From Acidobacteriota bacterium (GTDB lineage: Bacteria > Acidobacteriota > Terriglobia > Terriglobales > Acidobacteriaceae), in NCBI GenBank assembly GCA_021809235.1, contig JAKBAG010000055.1, forward strand, positions 1 to 14,201: a DNA stretch of 14,201 nucleotides. Direction: 5' to 3'. A program made the position numbers and the translations under genes. Below, piece by piece: positions 6,864-13,568 of this stretch. The notes beneath the pieces were generated by a model, which was not told where the DNA came from, made no database searches, and worked only from the letters and a program-made list of their open reading frames with translations. Each line of letters starts with the position of its first letter. Position 1 is the stretch's first letter.

Positions 6864-7448
6864 ATGAGGTCCAGCATTCTCGCTCTTCTCGTCATCCTTG
6901 CTGCTGCCGTCACCGGTAACGCCGGTACTATCCACGGCAAGGTCACCGGTGCAAAAGGTCAGTCGGTCGTCTACATTGAGGCCATCCCCGGAAAATCCTT
7001 TCCCGCTCCCACCCAGCACGTTGTCATGGACCAGAAGGGACTCATGTTCATGCCCCATATCGTCGTCGTTCAGAAGGGTGGCACCGTCGATTTCAAGAAT
7101 GAGGACAGCGTCGAGCACAACGTCTTCTGGTCCTCCATCAACGGCAACAAGGCTATGGGACACAACATGGGCACATGGCCTCATGGCCAGTCGCGTTCCT
7201 TCACCTTCACCAACGCCGGCGTTGTGCCGCTGCTGTGCAACGTACACCCGGATATGGCCGGATATATTATCGTTGCGCCCACACCCTATTACGCCATCAC
7301 TGACAAGTCCGGCGCCTACAAGATCGACAACGTTCCTAACGGAACCTACAAGCTTACAGCCTGGAATGAAGGTGGCAAGGTTCATACCCACACTGTCTCT
7401 GTCACCGTCTCCGGAGATGCCTCCGCAGACATCCCGATGGGCAGGTAA
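6864..7448 (+). CDS. Secreted cupredoxin (type-1 copper protein) with C-terminal carboxypeptidase-regulatory-like domain
   Basis: A predicted periplasmic blue-copper electron carrier of 194 residues. A signal peptide covers about residues 1-20 (LALLVILAAAVTGNA). The cupredoxin domain spans roughly 50-137, and the copper ligands are visible as His85 (EHNV) and Cys125, His128 and Met131 in LLCNVHPDM, the plastocyanin/amicyanin pattern. After PYYAITD a short transthyretin-like module (SGAYKIDNVPNGTYKLTAW) occupies about 144-190. The ATG at 6864 is chosen because GGAGG lies just upstream and the signal peptide then sits at the N-terminus; the frame itself is open from 6690. It lies 59 bases before the oxidoreductase gene and is probably the first gene of the cluster. 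Likely role: soluble electron shuttle linked to the cytochrome complex. The redox partner is inferred. Confidence 0.9.
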   Translation: MRSSILALLVILAAAVTGNAGTIHGKVTGAKGQSVVYIEAIPGKSFPAPTQHVVMDQKGLMFMPHIVVVQKGGTVDFKNEDSVEHNVFWSSINGNKAMGHNMGTWPHGQSRSFTFTNAGVVPLLCNVHPDMAGYIIVAPTPYYAITDKSGAYKIDNVPNGTYKLTAWNEGGKVHTHTVSVTVSGDASADIPMGR

Positions 7449-7470
7449 TTCCAGGTCGTAATACGTCAAC

Positions 7471-7483
7471 GGCACAACGTGCC
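7471..7483 (+). repeat. Small inverted repeat between the cupredoxin and oxidoreductase genes
   Basis: GGCAC-AAC-GTGCC is a perfect 5-base stem with a 3-base loop, preceded by a tiny palindrome CGTAATACG (7457-7465). No T-run follows. It may shape RNA processing between the two genes, or may be chance. Confidence 0.25.
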
Positions 7484-7507
7484 ATGGTAGGTCAGGGAGA
7501 CGGAGTA

Positions 7508-9508
7508 ATGTGGAAACAATTTGACGACAAGCCAGTAGATGCAGGCTGGTTGCATACCAATTTTCCCTGCATGATGGCTTGTCCTGCCCACACCAATGCC
7601 GGTCGATACGTCGGCCTCATCGCGGAAGGCAACTTTGAGGAGGCCTATCGCTATGCGCGTGAACCCAACCCGCTTGCCAGCATTTGCGGCAGGGTTTGCG
7701 CGCATCCCTGTGAGACCGCTTGTCGTCGCGGTTCCATTGACCGCCCCATCTCTATTCGTGCGCTCAAGCGCTTTCTCACAGAGCGCCACGGACCAGAGTC
7801 CCGCCGTCCCGTTGACGTAAACAAGGGACGCGCGCAGAAGAAACTTCCCTTCAAGATTGCCGTCGTTGGAGCCGGCCCTGTCGGACTGTCTGCAGCACAC
7901 GATCTGGCCCTCATGGGCTACGCCGTCACCATCTTCGAGGCATCGCCAGTTGCTGGCGGCATGCTCCATCTTGGCGTACCGGAGTATCGACTGCCGCGCA
8001 GTGTTATCCAGGCGCAGGTGCGGGAGATTCTCGCTACAGGCGACATTACACTCAAGCTCAATCAAGCTGCCGGGCGCGACTTCACCATCGCAGGTTTGCG
8101 TCAGCAGGGCTTTGACGCTGTACTCATTGCAGTCGGCGCCCATCAGAGCCGCGATCTCACTATCCCCGGCGTTGATCTCGACGGTGTTCACAAAGGCATC
8201 GATTTTCTGCTTAATGTCAACCTCGGCTACCAGTTCACTATCGGCAAAAAAGTCATCGTCATTGGCGGCGGCAATGTTGCCATGGACGTGGCCCGATCGG
8301 CCGCGCGCGAGGTCGTCCGCCAGCATGTACCCATCCACAATGGAGTAATCGCGGAGCACGGAGCAACAGAGCAGGAGCCGGATCCAGGCAATGTCGAAGC
8401 CCTCGCAGGCAAGGAGATGATGGACATCTCGCTGTCCGCACTGCGTCTCGGTGCGAGTGAGGTTCATCTCGTCTGCCTGGAAGGTCGCGAAATTATGCCC
8501 GCCGCCGAAGAGGAGATCGTTGAGGCAGAAGAGGAAGGCGTTATTCTCCATCCTGGACTTGGTCCCAAGCGCATCATTGCTGGTCCAAATGGGGTCGCTG
8601 CGCTTGAGGTGGTCCGCACCAAACAGGTGTTTGATGCGAACGGGCGGTTCAATCCCACGTTCCATGAAAACAGTGAATTCCTGCTTGACTGCGACACCAT
8701 CATCATGGCCATCGGCCAGGCACCTCGGCTCGATTTTCTCCAGCCCGATGACGGCGTCGAAATCTCCCGCCGGGGTCTCATCTCCGTCAATGCAAGAACC
8801 CTCATGACCTCGGCCCCCGGTATTTTCGCCGGCGGCGATTGCGCCTTCGGGCCACGCCTCATCATTGACAGCGTAGCCGACGGCAAGCGTGCCGCTATGG
8901 GTATCGACGAGTTTCTGCGCGGTACCCGCCATCCAGAGCCGCGCATAGAAGTGGAGATTCTCCATCGCCACAGCATGCCCCTTAATCTCCTTGATCTGGT
9001 GCGCAATGATCCTCCTGTGCTCCCCATCGACCGACGAACCGGAATGACTGAAGTCGAGGTTGTCTACGATGAGCAGACCGCGCGCGCCGAAGCCCAGCGC
9101 TGCCTCCACTGCTGGGTCAACACCGTCTTTGAAGGCAAATCCGATGATGGTAGTCTCTGCGTCTTATGTGGCGGATGTGTCGATGTCTGTCCTGAGAGTT
9201 GTCTGGAATTAGTTAGTCTCGATCGCTTCCAGTTTGAACCCAACGTCGTGCAGCAGCTCATGGAAAATGAACAGTTACTTGATATCGAGCTGGAAAATCT
9301 CCGCGCTGCTGATCTTGGCTCCGTCTCTGGCTCCGTCATGCTCAAGGACGAAACTCGCTGTATCCGCTGCGGACTCTGCGCCGCTCGCTGCCCGGCCGGC
9401 ACCATCACCATGGAAGCCTACAACCTGATCCCGTCTGAGCCTACGGGATTGATCTCACTTGAAGCGATTGAAGCGCCGTTGCGACTGACAACGGCAGACA
9501 GGAAGTGA
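7508..9508 (+). CDS. GltD/DsrL-like FAD- and iron-sulfur-containing NAD(P)H oxidoreductase with C-terminal ferredoxin domains
   Basis: A predicted cytoplasmic NAD(P)H:acceptor oxidoreductase of 666 residues. The N-terminal double-cluster domain has Cys21, Cys25, Cys60, Cys64, Cys68 and Cys72 in the pattern CxxxCP...CGRVCxxPCExAC. An FAD site follows (GAGPVG, 121-126), then the NAD(P) site (GGGNVA, 253-258) and the second FAD signature (GIFAGGDC, around 439-445). A C-terminal extension has CLHC at 532-535, then cysteines 551/554/557/561 and 618/621/624/628, two CxxCxxCxxxC ferredoxin motifs. This is longer than GltD (about 470-490 residues), and no gltB is adjacent. The layout resembles DsrL and NAD(P) oxidoreductases linked to Rieske/cytochrome b complexes. 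The ATG at 7508 is preferred over the one at 7484 because GGGAG/GGAG precedes only the former. The stop codon overlaps the Rieske start. Confidence 0.92.
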   Translation: MWKQFDDKPVDAGWLHTNFPCMMACPAHTNAGRYVGLIAEGNFEEAYRYAREPNPLASICGRVCAHPCETACRRGSIDRPISIRALKRFLTERHGPESRRPVDVNKGRAQKKLPFKIAVVGAGPVGLSAAHDLALMGYAVTIFEASPVAGGMLHLGVPEYRLPRSVIQAQVREILATGDITLKLNQAAGRDFTIAGLRQQGFDAVLIAVGAHQSRDLTIPGVDLDGVHKGIDFLLNVNLGYQFTIGKKVIVIGGGNVAMDVARSAAREVVRQHVPIHNGVIAEHGATEQEPDPGNVEALAGKEMMDISLSALRLGASEVHLVCLEGREIMPAAEEEIVEAEEEGVILHPGLGPKRIIAGPNGVAALEVVRTKQVFDANGRFNPTFHENSEFLLDCDTIIMAIGQAPRLDFLQPDDGVEISRRGLISVNARTLMTSAPGIFAGGDCAFGPRLIIDSVADGKRAAMGIDEFLRGTRHPEPRIEVEILHRHSMPLNLLDLVRNDPPVLPIDRRTGMTEVEVVYDEQTARAEAQRCLHCWVNTVFEGKSDDGSLCVLCGGCVDVCPESCLELVSLDRFQFEPNVVQQLMENEQLLDIELENLRAADLGSVSGSVMLKDETRCIRCGLCAARCPAGTITMEAYNLIPSEPTGLISLEAIEAPLRLTTADRK

Positions 9509-10008
9509 TGCCAACCATGAACACCACACCGCACCCCGAACTCGCTTCGCATGAAGTCGAATTGGATCGCAGAAAGTTTTTTACCCAGTTGGGACTCGGA
9601 TCGCTCGGAGTAGCCGCTGCCGGAACGCTCGCCTTCTACTACCGGTATCTATCCCCCAACGTCCTTTTTGAGCCGTCACCAATCGTCAACGTCGGCAGAA
9701 CCGAAAACTTTCCCACCGGCTCGGTTACGCTCGATGTCGATTCGGCCATCTATCTCGTCCACATCGCTGAAGGGTTCTTCTCGCTCAGCGCCATTTGCAC
9801 CCATCTCGGCTGCATGACCGCCTGGAAGCCCGAGCTGAATATGATCGCCTGTCCCTGCCACGGCAGCCGCTTCAACCGGGAAGGGAAGAAGCTTGCTGGA
9901 CCTGCTCCTAAGCCGCTGCCTTGGCTCAAACTCTGGCTCAGTGACGACGACGAGCTAATGGTCGATCGTTCCATCACCATTCCCGAGCTTCAGTTCCTGA
10001 GGGTATAA
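9508..10008 (+). CDS. Rieske [2Fe-2S] protein of a cytochrome bc-type complex
   Basis: The high-potential electron acceptor of quinol oxidation, anchored in the membrane with its cluster domain in the periplasm. The product is 166 residues. A twin-arginine motif DRRKFF at 20-25, followed by a hydrophobic helix (about 28-48), indicates an uncleaved Tat signal anchor, as is usual for Rieske proteins. Cluster ligands are in CTHLGC (97-102) and CPCHGS (115-120), which also supply the disulfide cysteines. The chosen ATG overlaps the upstream TGA (TGATG) with AGGA close upstream; an ATG at 9517 or a GTG at 9505 are alternatives that change only the first few residues. The cytochrome b gene starts three bases after the stop. 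QcrA/PetC-type function is secure. Confidence 0.95.
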   Translation: MPTMNTTPHPELASHEVELDRRKFFTQLGLGSLGVAAAGTLAFYYRYLSPNVLFEPSPIVNVGRTENFPTGSVTLDVDSAIYLVHIAEGFFSLSAICTHLGCMTAWKPELNMIACPCHGSRFNREGKKLAGPAPKPLPWLKLWLSDDDELMVDRSITIPELQFLRV

Positions 10009-10011
10009 ATC

Positions 10012-10803
10012 ATGCCGAACCGCCTGGAAACCTACTTCGACAGACTCGAACGCACCCGTGTCTGGAAATCCATCTTCCGCAGTGGCACCGGCAGCAGCAC
10101 GCTCCACAATGCCCTCGCCATCCAGCAGAATCTCTTTCTTCACCTATTTCCTACAAAAGTCCGCAAGCGCATGGTCAGTCTGAGTGCCACCTGGTATCTG
10201 GGAACCCTAACGCTTGGCACCTTCTTCATTCTCGTCGGTACCGGCGTCGTGCTGATGCTCTACTATCATCCCTCCGTGCCCCAGGCATACTCCGACGTAA
10301 AAGATCTGCGCTTCGTCGTCTCTTCCGGACTCTTCCTGCGTAACCTGCACCGATGGTCGGCTCACGCCATGGTTTTCCTCGCTTTTGCTCACATGTTTCG
10401 CGTTTTCTATCGCGGTGCTTATCGAGCACCACGCGAATTTAACTGGGTCGTCGGTGTCATCCTACTGCTGGTCACGCTGCTGCTCAGCTACACCGGTTAC
10501 CTGCTGCCCTGGGATCAACTCGCCTTCTGGGCCATCACTGTCGGCACCAACATCTCATCGGCCGTCCCGCTCGTCGGCGACAAGATCCGCTTCCTGTTGC
10601 TCGGCGGCCATCAGGTCAACGCCAACGCCCTGCTGCGCTTCTACGTCCTGCACACCGTCATACTTCCGCTCAGCGCCGTCCTCTTTCTTGCCGTCCACTT
10701 CTGGCGTATCCGCAAGGACGGCGGTCTCTACGTTCGCCAGAGTGAGCCTGGCAACGTCGAAAACTCTGCCCAGCCTGCCTCCGAGGAGAAGAAACAATCA
10801 TGA
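10012..10803 (+). CDS. b6-type cytochrome b, N-terminal four-helix subunit
   Basis: Membrane subunit that binds both b hemes and forms much of the quinone sites. The product is 263 residues with four hydrophobic helices (about 61-86, 112-133, 145-165 and 208-231). Heme ligands are His113 and His127 in helix B (LHRW, FAHMF; 13 residues between) and His214 and His229 in helix D. The 14-residue spacing in helix D is the b6f/firmicute type rather than the 13 of mitochondrial-type cytochrome b. There is no cysteine in the whole protein, so the covalent heme ci of cytochrome b6 should be absent. GAGGG lies about nine bases before the ATG. The last four bases overlap the next gene (ATGA), which supplies the C-terminal part of cytochrome b. 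Confidence 0.95.
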   Translation: MPNRLETYFDRLERTRVWKSIFRSGTGSSTLHNALAIQQNLFLHLFPTKVRKRMVSLSATWYLGTLTLGTFFILVGTGVVLMLYYHPSVPQAYSDVKDLRFVVSSGLFLRNLHRWSAHAMVFLAFAHMFRVFYRGAYRAPREFNWVVGVILLLVTLLLSYTGYLLPWDQLAFWAITVGTNISSAVPLVGDKIRFLLLGGHQVNANALLRFYVLHTVILPLSAVLFLAVHFWRIRKDGGLYVRQSEPGNVENSAQPASEEKKQS

Positions 10804-11504
10804 CACCTCCCAGGGATTTCACCGCCGAAGTCAGCTCCGACATGCGCGTCTCGCAGCGTCGCGTACTCTTCGTCACGCGTCGCACATCCTCCCAGGTGCG
10901 CGCCTATGAAGAGGAGCGTGTGCAGACCTTCCCCGAGGTCCTCATCCGCGCGCTGCTTGCCGTCGAATGTCTCTTCCTCGGCCTCGTCCTTATGTCGCTG
11001 TTCTTCAACGCGCCGCTTGAGGGCATCGCCAACCCCACCAACACCCCCAACCCAGCAAAGGCTCCCTGGTATTTCCTTGGCCTGCAGGAGATGCTCCACT
11101 ACTTTCCGCCCGTCGTAGCTGGCGTCCTCATCCCCGGTCTGCTCGTCATCTCGCTCATCGTCATCCCCTACTTCGACATCAACATTGAAGCTCAGGGGCT
11201 ATTCCTCAAGAACCGCGCGCAGCGTCTGCGCCTGTCCATGATCCTCTGCCTGGCACTCATTGTCTTTTTGGCTGTCTTCGATGTTTATGTTGCGCTGGTT
11301 CCAACTGCCATCGTCGCTTTCTTCCTTCTGCTGGCTGCCTACAGCTCTCCGCAGTCGTCCAGTCGCTTCCGCAGCTATCTCGCGCAACGTCCCGTCTCCT
11401 GGTGGATCATGACCTGGTTTCTTTTTCAACTCATCGTACTCACTGCGGTGGGCACGTTCTTCCGCGGCCCTGGCTGGTCGTGGGTATTGCCGTGGAGGAG
11501 CTAA
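10800..11504 (+). CDS. Cytochrome b C-terminal subunit (subunit IV-like, extended)
   Basis: Second half of a split cytochrome b. The 234-residue product has a charged cytoplasmic N-terminus, then hydrophobic segments at about 47-69, 104-125, a long one at about 143-180 that could span once or twice, and one near the C-terminus (WWIMTWFLFQLIVLTAVG). Plant subunit IV has about 160 residues and three helices, so this protein is longer, with one or two extra spans. At the quinol-oxidation motif the protein reads APWY (88-91, in NPAKAPWYFLGLQE) instead of PEWY; the catalytic-position glutamate is missing, although Glu97 lies nearby. It starts by an ATGA overlap with the cytochrome b gene and abuts the octaheme gene (TAAATG), so coexpression is very likely. 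Confidence 0.92.
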   Translation: MTPPRDFTAEVSSDMRVSQRRVLFVTRRTSSQVRAYEEERVQTFPEVLIRALLAVECLFLGLVLMSLFFNAPLEGIANPTNTPNPAKAPWYFLGLQEMLHYFPPVVAGVLIPGLLVISLIVIPYFDINIEAQGLFLKNRAQRLRLSMILCLALIVFLAVFDVYVALVPTAIVAFFLLLAAYSSPQSSSRFRSYLAQRPVSWWIMTWFLFQLIVLTAVGTFFRGPGWSWVLPWRS

Positions 11505-13568
11505 ATGAAAACCAATAAGACTGGTTTCCTCGCCTCTTGTCTGGCCTTTCTGCGTGACCCGTTCCGCATGTTTGGCGTCGTCAGTTTTGTACTGTTGCTG
11601 CTGCTCACCATCGCCCCGGCCAAGGACTATTTCAGCCAGTGGCACGGCTATCAGCGTCAATATCTCCGCTTCATTTCCCACCGCACAGACGCACTAACCC
11701 TGCAGCGCCACTTCCACGGTGGAATCCAGCAGATCTGGATTCCGCAGATGAATGTCGTTGATCGCTGCCAGACTTGCCATGTCGGACTCACCGAGGCCAG
11801 TCTTTCTGACGTGCAGCAACAGCCATTCCGTGCCCATCCGCGTATCCCGCACAAGCTCACCGAGTTTGGTTGTGTCATCTGCCATCGCGGCCAGGGAGCG
11901 GCCACTACCGTCGGCCAGGCCCATCATAGCGAAATGGCGGGAGAAGAACCCATTCTCCCGGCACGTTACATGGAATCCTCGTGCGGCCAGTGTCATCAAG
12001 GTCCACTTGAGGGCACGCCCAAGCTGAATCAGGGACGCGTCATACTGGCTCGCTATGGCTGCGTCAACTGTCACTCCATCATCCTGCCGGACGGCACCAA
12101 GCTCCAGGCCTCCGACAATCCACCGCCGCTCACCCACATCGCCGATAAAACTACCCGTGAGTGGATTTATGCATGGCTTAAGGACCCCACCAGTTACTCC
12201 GCATCGGCCACCATGCCTAACTTCAAGCTCAGTGACGCCGATGCCTCCGATATCTCCGCATTCCTCATTGCCAACAGTACAACCAACCCCGGCGACACAA
12301 TGCCCATGCCCGCGACGGCAGTCCATAGCTCCGCTCCTGACCCAACTGCCGGTGCCAGCCTCTACGGCGAATCCTTCTGCGCCTCCTGCCACGCCACCCA
12401 GAATGCAGCTGGCAACCTCGTCGGAGGCAACCTTGGTCCGGAGCTGACCAACATCGGCACCAAGGTCCGTCCAGAGTGGCTTATGGCCTGGATGCGCAAT
12501 CCTCAGCACTACGATCCGTCCACGCTCATGCCCCAGTACCGCTGGACCGATGCGCAGCTCAAGCTCATCACAGCATTCGTCCAGAGCAAGACCAACCCGG
12601 ACCTGCTTGCCAATGTGCATCTGTCCCCGGCCACGCCTGCACAGATTGCTCACGGTAAAAAGCTCGTCATCGAGTACGGTTGCGCCTCCTGTCATCAGAT
12701 TCGTGGCATCGATAAACCTGACAACTTTGGACCCAACCTCAGCCGCATCGGCAGCAAGCCCGTCGTGCAGCTTGTTTTCCTGCCAGGCATGGAGCGTACA
12801 CTGCCGGCCTATCTCACCCAAAAGATCAGCCACCCTCGATCCTTCGGTCCATCGCTCCACATGCCGAAGTACAACTTCACATCTGCACAGGTTGAGGCCG
12901 TCGTCACCGCGCTGCTGCCACTCACAGATCGCAGCTTCGAGCTTCCGCTTAACCTGCAGCGCCCCGCCGTACAGGAGACTCACTACGAACCCACCGACAA
13001 AGCTGGCCAGCTCATGACGCAATTGAATTGCCTCAGTTGCCATCGCATCAACGGTCGCGGTGGCGATATGGCTCCCGATCTCAGTTGGGAAGGCTCTTCT
13101 GTGCAGCGTCCGTGGCTTGACGCCTTCCTGAAGAATCCAAACACTCTGCGTCCGGCACTTATCCGCCGCATGCCGCGCTTTAACCTTACCGATTCTGAGC
13201 GCGCCGTGCTCACTGACTACATCCTCGCTGTCTATCAGACCCCAGCCTTCCAGCGCGATGAGCTGCCACTCTCCGGCTACTCGCCAGACCAGGTCGAAAA
13301 GGGAAGACAGCTTTTCTACTCCAAGTATGCTTGCCAGTCTTGCCACATCGTCAACCCCAATCAGGACAAGGGCTATATTGGTCCAACACTCACCCAGGTT
13401 GGCTCTCGTCTCACCGCTGCCTGGATCTACCACTACCTCAAGAACCCGCAGGCACTGCGTCCCGGCACCATGGAGCCGAACCAGCACATCAGTGACGACG
13501 ACGCCCGGTCACTCACTGCATTTCTCATGGCACAGAAGTCCGGTGCCAGTCAGGCGGCCAGGAAATGA
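11505..13568 (+). CDS. Membrane-anchored octaheme cytochrome c of the Rieske/cytochrome b cluster
   Basis: A predicted periplasmic electron-transfer protein of 687 residues held by one N-terminal helix (about 24-40). Eight CxxCH motifs start at residues 88, 123, 160, 186, 292, 393, 509 and 610. The first three sit in a compact region lacking an obvious methionine ligand. The last five each head a class-I-like cytochrome c unit with a downstream W/L-x-aromatic-L-K/R-x-P block and a methionine (MPNF, MPQY, MPKY, MPRF, MEPN) that probably is the sixth ligand. The unit has evidently been duplicated in tandem. It starts immediately after the subunit IV stop and overlaps the next gene by ATGA. Likely role: electron exit from the Rieske/b complex, in place of cytochrome c1 or f. 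Redox partners are unknown; the adjacent cupredoxin is a candidate. Confidence 0.93.
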   Translation: MKTNKTGFLASCLAFLRDPFRMFGVVSFVLLLLLTIAPAKDYFSQWHGYQRQYLRFISHRTDALTLQRHFHGGIQQIWIPQMNVVDRCQTCHVGLTEASLSDVQQQPFRAHPRIPHKLTEFGCVICHRGQGAATTVGQAHHSEMAGEEPILPARYMESSCGQCHQGPLEGTPKLNQGRVILARYGCVNCHSIILPDGTKLQASDNPPPLTHIADKTTREWIYAWLKDPTSYSASATMPNFKLSDADASDISAFLIANSTTNPGDTMPMPATAVHSSAPDPTAGASLYGESFCASCHATQNAAGNLVGGNLGPELTNIGTKVRPEWLMAWMRNPQHYDPSTLMPQYRWTDAQLKLITAFVQSKTNPDLLANVHLSPATPAQIAHGKKLVIEYGCASCHQIRGIDKPDNFGPNLSRIGSKPVVQLVFLPGMERTLPAYLTQKISHPRSFGPSLHMPKYNFTSAQVEAVVTALLPLTDRSFELPLNLQRPAVQETHYEPTDKAGQLMTQLNCLSCHRINGRGGDMAPDLSWEGSSVQRPWLDAFLKNPNTLRPALIRRMPRFNLTDSERAVLTDYILAVYQTPAFQRDELPLSGYSPDQVEKGRQLFYSKYACQSCHIVNPNQDKGYIGPTLTQVGSRLTAAWIYHYLKNPQALRPGTMEPNQHISDDDARSLTAFLMAQKSGASQAARK

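Noticed and set aside
7457..7483. Small hairpins as a terminator between cupredoxin and oxidoreductase genes
   Set aside because: Stems are short and no T-run follows; read-through into the operon is more likely.
7466..9109. 547-codon open frame antisense to the oxidoreductase gene
   Set aside because: The plus strand encodes a complete protein with many cofactor motifs. The antisense product has no motif or plausible composition, and the openness follows from C-ending codon bias.
7508..9508. Annotation as glutamate synthase small subunit (gltD)
   Set aside because: The protein is nearly 200 residues too long, carries a C-terminal ferredoxin region and sits in a respiratory operon without gltB.
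11694..13487. 597-codon open frame antisense to the octaheme gene
   Set aside because: Shadow of a gene with eight CxxCH motifs on the other strand; no ribosome binding site or recognisable domain.
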